From NCBI GenBank assembly GCA_005239945.1, contig SBAY01000302.1, positions 1-7,324 of the forward strand: a stretch of 7,324 nt of DNA. The letters run 5' to 3'. Below are positions 1-6,292 of the stretch, in pieces. Both the position numbers and the translations under genes were made by a program. Source of the stretch: Nitrospira sp. (GTDB lineage Bacteria; UBA9089; CG2-30-40-21; SBAY01). How positions within the stretch are numbered: the stretch's first letter is position 1; every line of letters starts with the position of its first letter. The notes beneath the pieces are model-generated. The model was not told where the DNA came from and did not search any database. It saw nothing but the letters and a program-made list of their open reading frames with translations.

Positions 1-3000
1 ACCTTAGAAGGTCTGAATGGGACAAAGACTATTTATTACCAGATATTAGATAAGGCAGGCAATACATCGGCTATAATCACGGATGAGATAATATTGGATG
101 TAAAGCCACCAACAATAGGCACTATAACCATTATCTATCCTACCATAACAGATTATCCATCTGGCACTCAGACACGGGCTAAAGAAGGTGATGTGGTGAC
201 TATTAAGGTGGAAGTGGAAGACGATATACCATCTTCTGGTATTTCACAAGTGCTATTAGATGCGAGTAATCTTGGTGGGGAAAGTAATCAGGTAATGAGT
301 GGGAGTGGAACCACTTATACGGCACAAGTAATATTATCAAATACACCGCCAGGTGTGGAAATTGAGAAATTGGTATTTGTAAAAGTTACAGATTTAGCTA
401 ATAATTACAATGAAGGAACTCAAACTATATTTATCGATAATAAATTACCTGAGTTTAGTGATATTTCTTCTAATAAACCTACCTATATGAATACTGATGA
501 GATTACATTAACAGTTCTTATGGATTCGGGGTCTTATACATTAACTGCTGATTTTTCGCCAATTGATAGTTGTTATCGAGTAGGTTCAGAATCTGTTAAT
601 TATCCTACAACTGGAACAACATATAAAATAACTTATACTATTGGAACGGGAAATACTCGTCCAGATGGTGTGTATCCTATTTGGATTAAAGCAAGAGACC
701 AGGCTGGGAATATTGATAAGTTAAGTATAAGTATTGAGCTGAAAAATAAGATACCTGTCCAATATTTAACAGCAGAACCTGATTTGGTAAGGAATGGAGA
801 TACAATAGTATTTACTTATAATGGAGTTGAGACTAACTTGGAGGCACTTATAACATATGAGAGCCTTCGAACACTTGATAGTGAAACGCCTGGTTCAATA
901 ACTTTAAGAGATGATGGTAACTATCCAGATAAAGTACTTGAGGATGGAATATATACAGAAGCTTATACAATTTCTGGTTCAAATACAATAGGAGGTACAA
1001 TCACTATTATATGGGCACATATAAAGAATACTTCAACTGGGAAGGTTCTGGAGACATGGGTACAGGTTACATTAGATAATGGTAGTCCTACAGTGACTAT
1101 TGGCACTACAACTCCTCAGTTAACAGTGAATTATCTGACGATAACAGGTACAGCTACTGACCAACTTTCAGTAGTTCATGTAGAGTATAATTTAGATAAT
1201 AGTAATATTTGGCTTCCTGCAAAGTCAAATGATGGATTATTTGATGAAGAGACAGAGACATTTACCATAGAATTATTAAATCTTGCCGAAGGTGCTCATA
1301 CTATAAGTGTAAGGGCAATAGATGCAGTAGGTAATGAGAGTGAATTAGCTATCGGAACATTCAGTGTTGATATTCAGGGACCTATTGTAACTAATATTCA
1401 GATTACACCACCAATTACTAATATTTCACCACTGATGACTGGGACAGTAACAGATGAATACAATGCACCGGTATTGGTTAATTTCTATCTTGATAAATAT
1501 TATGGTACTAATACACCTATTTGGGGAACAATGACGATTGTTTCTCCAGGTTCGTTAACATCAGACATATATGGGACAATAAATGTAGAAGGTTTAAGTG
1601 ATGGAATACATATGGTTTATCTTCAGGCAAAAGATGCTTTTGGTAATTGGGGACCTGTAACAGAGGTATCATTTAGATATTCTAAGACAGAATTATTAGT
1701 GCATATAGATGATATAATTCCAGAGCCAAGGGCGACAACTTCGGTTACTATTACTGGGTATGTATTATCTACCGCAGTAAAGATAGAAGGTATTGCATAC
1801 AATATTAATGGTAGTACTACTTGGGTATCTATTATGCCAGTAGATGGTGAATATAATGAGTTGAAGGAGGAGTTTGAGATAGTTAATCCTGCCGGTGTTA
1901 TAGAAGGAACAAATACGATTATAGTGGTGGGTTCAGATACGACTACCAATGTAGGTTATGGAAGTAAGACTTTTATTGTAGACATTACTATACCTTATGG
2001 TACATTTACAATTAATTACGGTGCGACATATACAACTACACGGGATGTAACACTAACAGAATTTGAGTATTATGATGCTACAAGTGGTATAGACCAGATT
2101 CGGTTCAGGAATGAGGTAGATAATGATTGGACATACTGGCAAGATATAGTTGATATGCGTAGTTGGGTGTTATCTGAAGAGGAGTATGGAGGAGAAACCC
2201 GAACAGTACATATGCAGGTAAGAGATAATGCAGGTAATATGGCGACATATACAGATGAGATTAGACTTGATACCACAGCACCGCATGCTACTATTACAAT
2301 TTATGGAATAGGCAATTATGCTACGAGTACTTATGCTACGGGGACATTAGTGAATTTAGTATTAGAGTTAGCAAATGATGTAGTGGATATGAGGTATAGT
2401 AATGGTGGTACATGGACAGAATGGTTAGGTGGAACACAGAGCAGTAGAAAAGATTGGGATTTAGCCGCTGGATTATTACCAACACAGGTATTGGTAGACG
2501 GTACTCGGACAGTATGGGTAGAGGTAAAGGATGCAGCAGGTAAGTGTGCTATATACAGTGATTCAATCATACTTGATCGTACAGCACCTAAGGGAAGAAT
2601 CACTATCAAGGGAGGAGATACATACAGTACAGCTACCACAGTAAATATTACGCTTGAGTATGAGGATAATATGGCAGGGGTGGTGTTATTGAGGTATCGA
2701 GAGGATGGGATGCAAGTATGGACAGAGCTAATCATAGGAACTTTGGCACTTGATGCGACAAATACAACCGTGATACTTACAGGTGGTGATGGTGAGCGAA
2801 TGGTATATTATCAGGTAATAGATGTAGTCGGTTGGAATTCAGGAACGATAACAGATAGTATTATTTTAGATACAACTCCACCTGTTACCTCTATCCAGAA
2901 GATAACCGAAGTTCAAGTGAAAAATGATATAACCATTATTGGAACAGCTACGGATATTCCAACTCAAATAGAGCGGGTTGAGTATCGTCTGGATTATGGT

Positions 3001-5778
3001 AATTGGATTCAAGCAGAACCGAATGATGGTGAGTTTAATTCAGGAACAGAAACCTTTAGTATTATATTAGTTGAATTACCAGAAGGGACACATACAATTA
3101 CTGCTCGTGCGCTAGATTCAGCAGGAAATGTTGGACCACAAACATCCACTACATTCTTAGTTGATACCCAGGGACCTGAAATTAGGAATATTAAAATTAC
3201 ACCATTGGTTACTAATATTTCACCAGTGATGACTGGGACAGTAGCAGATGGATATACTGCACCAGTTGAGGTTAGATATTGGCTCGATACATATTATGGG
3301 ACATATACACCGGGTTATGCAACGATGACCATTTGGTCGCTGGGTAGTTTGACTTCGGATATTCGGGGGACAATCAATGTCGCCGGCTTAAATGAAGGAT
3401 TACACATAGTTTATCTTCAGGCTAAGGATGCTGTTGGTAATTGGGGAGAGGTGGCAGAAACAAACTTTACTTATTCTAAGACAGGGTTGATTATTAAAAT
3501 CATTCAAAGTCCACCTGCCTTTACTAATCAAGGGACTGTTAGTATCAGTGGATATGTCTATAATATCACAGCAATTAAGATTGAACAAATTAGATGTATA
3601 CTTGATAATAAGAATGTGGGGACTTACACCTATACTAATGAACTTGTTGCCTGGTTTGATTTTGCTACGATTTCAACCTCAATGCTTGATGACGGCACGC
3701 ATACAATTTATATCATTGCCATGGATGAAGCGAAGAATCAGGCAACTGCTACGGCAACCTTCTTCCTTGATAGGAAAGCACCAGCGCTCGAGGCAATTAA
3801 TGTGATTTATCCAACAGACCAAACAAGGGTTAAGGAAGGGGATGTGGTCAGGATAGAGGTACGGGTAAAGGATTTAGGCACAGCGTCAGGTATTTTCCAG
3901 GTGCTATTAGATGCAACAAATATCGGCGGTGAGGCTAATCAGGCAATGAGTGCTAATGGTGCTACTTATACTGCTCAAGTAACTTTATTAAATACCCCTC
4001 TTGACAGCGAGATAGAAAAGTTGGTAATTGTCAAGGCAACAGATTTGGCGAATAATTACAATCAAGGCACACAAACAGTATTTATAGACAATAAACCACC
4101 TGTATTTATTGAACTAACCTCCAATAAGGATATTTATAAAGATGGGGAGACTATTGTCTTGACCGCTAAATTTGATTATGCTATTGGATATGATTCTTAT
4201 ATTGTAACTGCGGATTTTGCACAGATAGATAACAGTACTCAATCTACGATTATAACATTTACTCACATAGGTACAGGAACATACATTGGTTCATATACGA
4301 TTGGGTTAACTAATACTATTCGTGATGGTGATTACGATATTCCAGTAGTAGCTAATGATCAGGCAAAGAATTTAACTCAACGCGATATTAAATTAGGATT
4401 AAATAATGCTAATGTAGGTGTGTTAATAGCCAGTCCAACGAAGGTCAAGAATGGTGATACCATTGGATTTACTTATATAGTTGGTGAAAGTGGGCTTATT
4501 GCCTTGATTAATCTGGGGCAACTTGATACTACCTGGGGGACCAATACTTATGGCACGATGACGGATAAAGGTAATGGTAATTACGAATTAATTCACATTA
4601 TAAATTTAAATAATACCGCGACAAATGGAACTAAAACAATTTATGCCGAGATTAGAGATACCAAGGATAATTGTCTTGCTACAGCTACGGTAGAGGTATA
4701 TTTAAATAATCTACCGCCTGCATTTATGGGCACTTTAGCTACCATTATACAACCATTACCGGTAGAAAAGCACAATAGGTTAGAGGTATATCAGGAGTGG
4801 ATTGAAATAAATGGTTCAGTAACAAGTGAAGTGAAAATAGTAGCAATCTGGTGGCAAAATGGGGATAAGAGAAGTTGTGAGGTAGTTCCGTCAGAAGGTG
4901 TATATTTCTATTTTGATAAAATACCGTTAAATCCAGGTTCAAATACCGTTATCATATTTGGTCGGGATGAAATAGGTAATGTAGGTAGTCAAAGTGTTCA
5001 GTTATATTATATCGAACCAAAGGTAAATGTTGTGATAGGGCCTGGTGGTGGTGTAGTGGAGAATCCGGATGGAACTAAGCTCGACATACCTCAAGGGGCA
5101 CTAATAGAGGTTATGAATATTACCATTAATGTTTTACCGGCAGAAATAGAATCAGAGATGAAGCCATCATCAGCCAATATTCACCTATTAGGTGTTCCTC
5201 ATGAATTTGGTCCCTCAGGACTTGTATTTCATAAGTTAGTTAAGTTGACAATGGTCTATACTGATGCTGACCTTGAACGATTTGAAATTAAAATAGGAAG
5301 GCCAATTAATGAGAATGAATTGAGAATATTCTTCTGGGATGAAGAACAACATGATTGGATTAAGGTAGGGGGTATTGTCGATGCTGTTAATAACATAATT
5401 ATTGTCTATGTCAATCACTTCACGATTTACGATGTTGGTTTGGATATTTCTCCTCCACCTGCGCAGGTAGCGGTTTTTGTGAACAAGAATCCATTTAAAT
5501 TAGGTGAGGTGACAGAATTTATAGCAGATTTACCTGATAATGCAGATAAGGTTACCATACGAATATTTGACCTGTCAGGTGATTTAGTTCGAGTAATTGC
5601 CGATGAGGAATCATTAAGCGATAAGAAAGGACAAATGAATGTTAATATTGGTAGTTGGGATGGGATGAATGATTATGGTAATTATGTTGGTAGTGGAATT
5701 TATATCTATCAAGTAAGAATAACTTTTACAGATGGAAGAACATTTATACAAACTAAGCCGATTGGGGTAGTGAAGTAA
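1..5778 (+). CDS. Giant multi-Ig-domain surface/secreted protein, 5' partial, with ZU5-like and FlgD-type C-terminal domains
   Basis: The frame is open from base 1 to TAA at 5776-5778 (1925 codons visible). The first 31 codons continue an Ig-like domain, so the start lies upstream and the TTG at 94 is internal. By base position the domains are: end of a C-type Ig domain 1-111; module A (three Ig domains) 112-1089; B1 and B2 1090-1692; X 1693-1995; C1-C3 1996-2883; B1' and B2' 2884-3486; X' 3487-3783; A' (three domains) 3784-4719; Y 4720-5025; ZU5-like 5026-5450; FlgD-type Ig 5451-5775. Typical bacterial Ig signatures recur at domain ends: D-x-A-G-N followed by a strand and LDxxxP. The ZU5-like part shows GGxV, DGTKLDIPQGAL and the EFGPSGL turn. 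The end has GIYIYQV, then a DG turn, then KPIGVVK, as in FlgD and type IX sorting domains. I infer an exported, cell-surface, adhesin-like or structural role. No enzyme domain is visible. Substrate and partner are unknown, and the signal peptide would lie outside the window. Confidence 0.9.
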   Translation, partial: TLEGLNGTKTIYYQILDKAGNTSAIITDEIILDVKPPTIGTITIIYPTITDYPSGTQTRAKEGDVVTIKVEVEDDIPSSGISQVLLDASNLGGESNQVMSGSGTTYTAQVILSNTPPGVEIEKLVFVKVTDLANNYNEGTQTIFIDNKLPEFSDISSNKPTYMNTDEITLTVLMDSGSYTLTADFSPIDSCYRVGSESVNYPTTGTTYKITYTIGTGNTRPDGVYPIWIKARDQAGNIDKLSISIELKNKIPVQYLTAEPDLVRNGDTIVFTYNGVETNLEALITYESLRTLDSETPGSITLRDDGNYPDKVLEDGIYTEAYTISGSNTIGGTITIIWAHIKNTSTGKVLETWVQVTLDNGSPTVTIGTTTPQLTVNYLTITGTATDQLSVVHVEYNLDNSNIWLPAKSNDGLFDEETETFTIELLNLAEGAHTISVRAIDAVGNESELAIGTFSVDIQGPIVTNIQITPPITNISPLMTGTVTDEYNAPVLVNFYLDKYYGTNTPIWGTMTIVSPGSLTSDIYGTINVEGLSDGIHMVYLQAKDAFGNWGPVTEVSFRYSKTELLVHIDDIIPEPRATTSVTITGYVLSTAVKIEGIAYNINGSTTWVSIMPVDGEYNELKEEFEIVNPAGVIEGTNTIIVVGSDTTTNVGYGSKTFIVDITIPYGTFTINYGATYTTTRDVTLTEFEYYDATSGIDQIRFRNEVDNDWTYWQDIVDMRSWVLSEEEYGGETRTVHMQVRDNAGNMATYTDEIRLDTTAPHATITIYGIGNYATSTYATGTLVNLVLELANDVVDMRYSNGGTWTEWLGGTQSSRKDWDLAAGLLPTQVLVDGTRTVWVEVKDAAGKCAIYSDSIILDRTAPKGRITIKGGDTYSTATTVNITLEYEDNMAGVVLLRYREDGMQVWTELIIGTLALDATNTTVILTGGDGERMVYYQVIDVVGWNSGTITDSIILDTTPPVTSIQKITEVQVKNDITIIGTATDIPTQIERVEYRLDYGNWIQAEPNDGEFNSGTETFSIILVELPEGTHTITARALDSAGNVGPQTSTTFLVDTQGPEIRNIKITPLVTNISPVMTGTVADGYTAPVEVRYWLDTYYGTYTPGYATMTIWSLGSLTSDIRGTINVAGLNEGLHIVYLQAKDAVGNWGEVAETNFTYSKTGLIIKIIQSPPAFTNQGTVSISGYVYNITAIKIEQIRCILDNKNVGTYTYTNELVAWFDFATISTSMLDDGTHTIYIIAMDEAKNQATATATFFLDRKAPALEAINVIYPTDQTRVKEGDVVRIEVRVKDLGTASGIFQVLLDATNIGGEANQAMSANGATYTAQVTLLNTPLDSEIEKLVIVKATDLANNYNQGTQTVFIDNKPPVFIELTSNKDIYKDGETIVLTAKFDYAIGYDSYIVTADFAQIDNSTQSTIITFTHIGTGTYIGSYTIGLTNTIRDGDYDIPVVANDQAKNLTQRDIKLGLNNANVGVLIASPTKVKNGDTIGFTYIVGESGLIALINLGQLDTTWGTNTYGTMTDKGNGNYELIHIINLNNTATNGTKTIYAEIRDTKDNCLATATVEVYLNNLPPAFMGTLATIIQPLPVEKHNRLEVYQEWIEINGSVTSEVKIVAIWWQNGDKRSCEVVPSEGVYFYFDKIPLNPGSNTVIIFGRDEIGNVGSQSVQLYYIEPKVNVVIGPGGGVVENPDGTKLDIPQGALIEVMNITINVLPAEIESEMKPSSANIHLLGVPHEFGPSGLVFHKLVKLTMVYTDADLERFEIKIGRPINENELRIFFWDEEQHDWIKVGGIVDAVNNIIIVYVNHFTIYDVGLDISPPPAQVAVFVNKNPFKLGEVTEFIADLPDNADKVTIRIFDLSGDLVRVIADEESLSDKKGQMNVNIGSWDGMNDYGNYVGSGIYIYQVRITFTDGRTFIQTKPIGVVK
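112..1089 (+). repeat. Module A: block of three Ig-like domains, first copy
   Basis: This stretch and 3784-4719 encode the same three-domain block. Shared landmarks in order are KEGDVV, QVLLDA, GGExNQ, TYTAQV, EIEKLV, VKxTDLANNYN and FIDNKxPxF (first domain), a TSNK/SSNK start with VTADF or LTADF (second), and KNGDTI/RNGDTI with FTY (third). By eye the first domains are about two-thirds identical in protein, but many third codon positions differ, so the duplication is not recent. Confidence 0.8.
1090..1995 (+). repeat. Module B-X: block of three Ig-like domains, first copy
   Basis: This block comprises B1, B2 and X. It matches 2884-3783 in order: ITGTATD/IIGTATD, SNDGLF/PNDGEF, EGAHTI/EGTHTI, VDxQGP, ITPxxTNISPxMTGTV, YYGT, GSLTSDI, GTINVxGL, YLQAKDAxGNWG and YSKTxL, followed by the X domain with SVTITGYV/TVSISGYV. 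B2 and B2' are about two-thirds identical by eye. The X domains are less alike. Confidence 0.75.
1996..2883 (+). repeat. Three tandem C-type Ig-like domains (WTxW family)
   Basis: Three consecutive domains of about 96-102 residues occupy 1996-2283, 2284-2589 and 2590-2883. Each has a tryptophan-rich centre (DWTYWQ, TWTEWL, VWTELI), then a strand such as RTVHMQV, RTVWVEV or RMVYYQV, then RDNAGN, KDAAGK or a degenerate IDVVGW, and an LDxTAP or LDTTPP linker. The fragment at 1-111 is the tail of another copy. This is a common bacterial Ig-like repeat type. The third copy has lost one tryptophan and the canonical DxAGN turn. Confidence 0.75.
2884..3783 (+). repeat. Module B'-X': second copy of the three-domain block
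   Basis: This is the second copy of the block at 1090-1995. It starts after the LDTTPP linker and ends at FFLDRKAP. It is followed directly by module A', whereas the first B-X copy is preceded by module A. The order is therefore A-B-X in the first half and B'-X'-A' in the second, with three C domains between. Confidence 0.75.
3784..4719 (+). repeat. Module A': second copy of the three-domain Ig-like block
   Basis: This is the second copy of the block at 112-1089. It runs from the domain starting ALEAINVIYP to the one ending VYLNNLPP. The first domain is best conserved. The second and third have diverged more and carry small insertions and deletions relative to the first copy. The first copy is followed by module B, whereas this one is followed by a unique domain and the C-terminal region, so the block moved as a unit within the gene. 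Confidence 0.8.
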
Positions 5779-5808
5779 GACTAAAGACTAAAGACTAAAG
5801 ACTAAAGA
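5776..5808 (+). repeat. Left heptanucleotide array (TAAGACT + 3x AAAGACT + AAAGA)
   Basis: The array starts exactly at the TAA stop codon of the giant gene and contains four perfect GACTAAA units (5779-5806). It is the inverted counterpart of the array at 6174-6278. The unit contains TAA, and since 7 is not a multiple of 3, stops occur in all three + frames (5782, 5789, 5796). An 8-base direct repeat, GAAGTAAG, brackets it at 5772-5779 and 5811-5818. Confidence 0.95.
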
Positions 5809-5819
5809 GAGAAGTAAGG

Positions 5820-6182
5820 ATGCGGGATTATAAAAATATTAAAGCATATCAGATGGCTGATGATTTGGTAGAAGAAGTTTATAAAGTAACTAAAGATTTT
5901 CCGAGGGAAGAACTTTACGGATTAATTTCTCAACTAAGAAGAGCCGTTGTATCTATCCCTACAAATATTGCTGAAGGTGCAAGCCGAAACTATAAAAAAG
6001 AGTATTTACATTTTTTATATATTTCAAGAGGTTCTATTGCTGAAACTGAGTATTTGTTGCATTTATCGAATAAATTAGGATATCTTGAAAATAATAAATT
6101 TAACAAAATAGACAGTTTAAGACAAGAGACTGCAAAGACTCTATTTGGTCTTATATGCTCAGTGGAGAAAGAAGGTCTTTAG
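5820..6182 (+). CDS. Four-helix-bundle protein, 23S rRNA intervening-sequence (S23/IVP) family
   Basis: The 120-residue product has the family's usual length and pattern. An amphipathic first helix leads to VYKVTKDFPREELYGL (residues 20-35), then QLRRAVVSIPTNIAEGASR (38-56) with the diagnostic SIxxNIAEG motif, then FLYISRGSIAETEYLL (65-80) with GSxxExE. The remainder is helical. No signal peptide or membrane segment is present, so it should be cytosolic. Family members are carried by intervening sequences in 23S rRNA and also occur as stand-alone genes. They form helical bundles related to the Avd accessory protein of diversity-generating retroelements, and their biochemical role is not settled. 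ATG at 5820 is preceded only by a weak purine stretch (GAGAGAAG, 5807-5814). The final codons GGT CTT TAG (6174-6182) are the first units of the right array, so the repeat supplies the last two residues (Gly-Leu) and the stop. No reverse transcriptase or template repeat is nearby. Confidence 0.9.
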   Translation: MRDYKNIKAYQMADDLVEEVYKVTKDFPREELYGLISQLRRAVVSIPTNIAEGASRNYKKEYLHFLYISRGSIAETEYLLHLSNKLGYLENNKFNKIDSLRQETAKTLFGLICSVEKEGL

Positions 6183-6278
6183 TCTTTGGTCTTCAGTCTT
6201 CAGTCTTTGGTCTTTAGTCTTTGGTCTTCAGTCTTCAGTCTTTGGTCTTTAGTCTTTAGTCTTTGGTCTTCAGTCTTA
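6174..6278 (+). repeat. Right heptanucleotide array, 15 units of RGTCTTY
   Basis: There are fifteen uninterrupted 7-base units, each (A/G)GTCTT(T/C), with the last ending in A. They are in inverted orientation relative to the array at 5776-5808. The first unit overlaps the end of the small gene and the last abuts the Shine-Dalgarno of the next gene. Units 1-5 (6174-6208) and 6-10 (6209-6243) are identical 35-base blocks. Units 11-15 follow the same order of variants with one extra AGTCTTT, a different final base and one variant missing. This points to expansion by slippage or unequal exchange in 35-base steps. Confidence 0.95.
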
Positions 6279-6279
6279 C

Positions 6280-6288
6280 GGAGGTGAT
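6280..6288 (+). promoter_or_regulatory. Strong Shine-Dalgarno for the barrel gene
   Basis: GGAGGTGAT is a full complement of the usual 16S rRNA 3' end and lies 4-12 bases before ATG at 6293 (8 bases from GGAGG to ATG). It fixes the start at 6293 rather than at the in-frame TTG at 6263, which lies in the heptamer array. It begins one base outside the inverted-repeat boundary, so it would sit at the foot of the predicted RNA stem and remain unpaired. Confidence 0.9.
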
Positions 6289-6292
6289 TCTC

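Larger units (their letters stand above)
5775..6279 (+). mobile_element. Putative IVS-like element: S23/IVP-family ORF between inverted heptamer arrays
   Basis: The unit is bounded by perfect 8-base inverted repeats (GTAAGACT at 5775-5782, AGTCTTAC at 6272-6279). It contains a left array, a single small gene and a right array. Over 34 bases the left arm (5775-5808) matches the reverse complement of 6246-6279 at 32 positions. In RNA one of the two differences is a G-U pair and the other an A-C mismatch. It lies precisely between the last sense codon of the upstream gene and the Shine-Dalgarno of the downstream gene. It has no transposase and no clear target-site duplication outside the ends, so mobility is inferred only from layout. 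It is known that S23-family ORFs occur inside stem-forming intervening sequences of 23S rRNA. A similar arrangement within an operon is the inference here. Confidence 0.5.

Noticed and set aside
94..96. TTG as start codon of the giant gene
   Set aside because: The frame is open to base 1 and the upstream 31 codons encode the end of a C-type Ig domain like those at 1996-2883. No Shine-Dalgarno precedes the TTG.
1623..5418. Minus-strand open frames (1623-1949, 2070-2276, 2331-2735, 3400-3588, 4745-4942, 5236-5418) and the + frame at 3548-3805
   Set aside because: All lie within the well-supported giant gene, show no family motifs and look like shadow frames of repetitive beta-strand coding.
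5820..6182. Avd component of a diversity-generating retroelement
   Set aside because: The protein belongs to the related four-helix-bundle group, but there is no reverse transcriptase and no template/variable repeat pair in the window.
6174..6278. CRISPR-like array
   Set aside because: The units are 7 bases long and contiguous with no unique spacers, and no cas gene is present.
5775..6279. A true 23S rRNA intervening sequence
   Set aside because: The flanks are protein-coding on both sides and no rRNA sequence is visible. Only the layout and protein family are shared.
6263..6292. In-frame TTG start giving ten extra residues to the barrel protein
   Set aside because: It lies inside the heptamer array, has no ribosome-binding site and would spoil the signal peptide. 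ATG at 6293 has a perfect Shine-Dalgarno.
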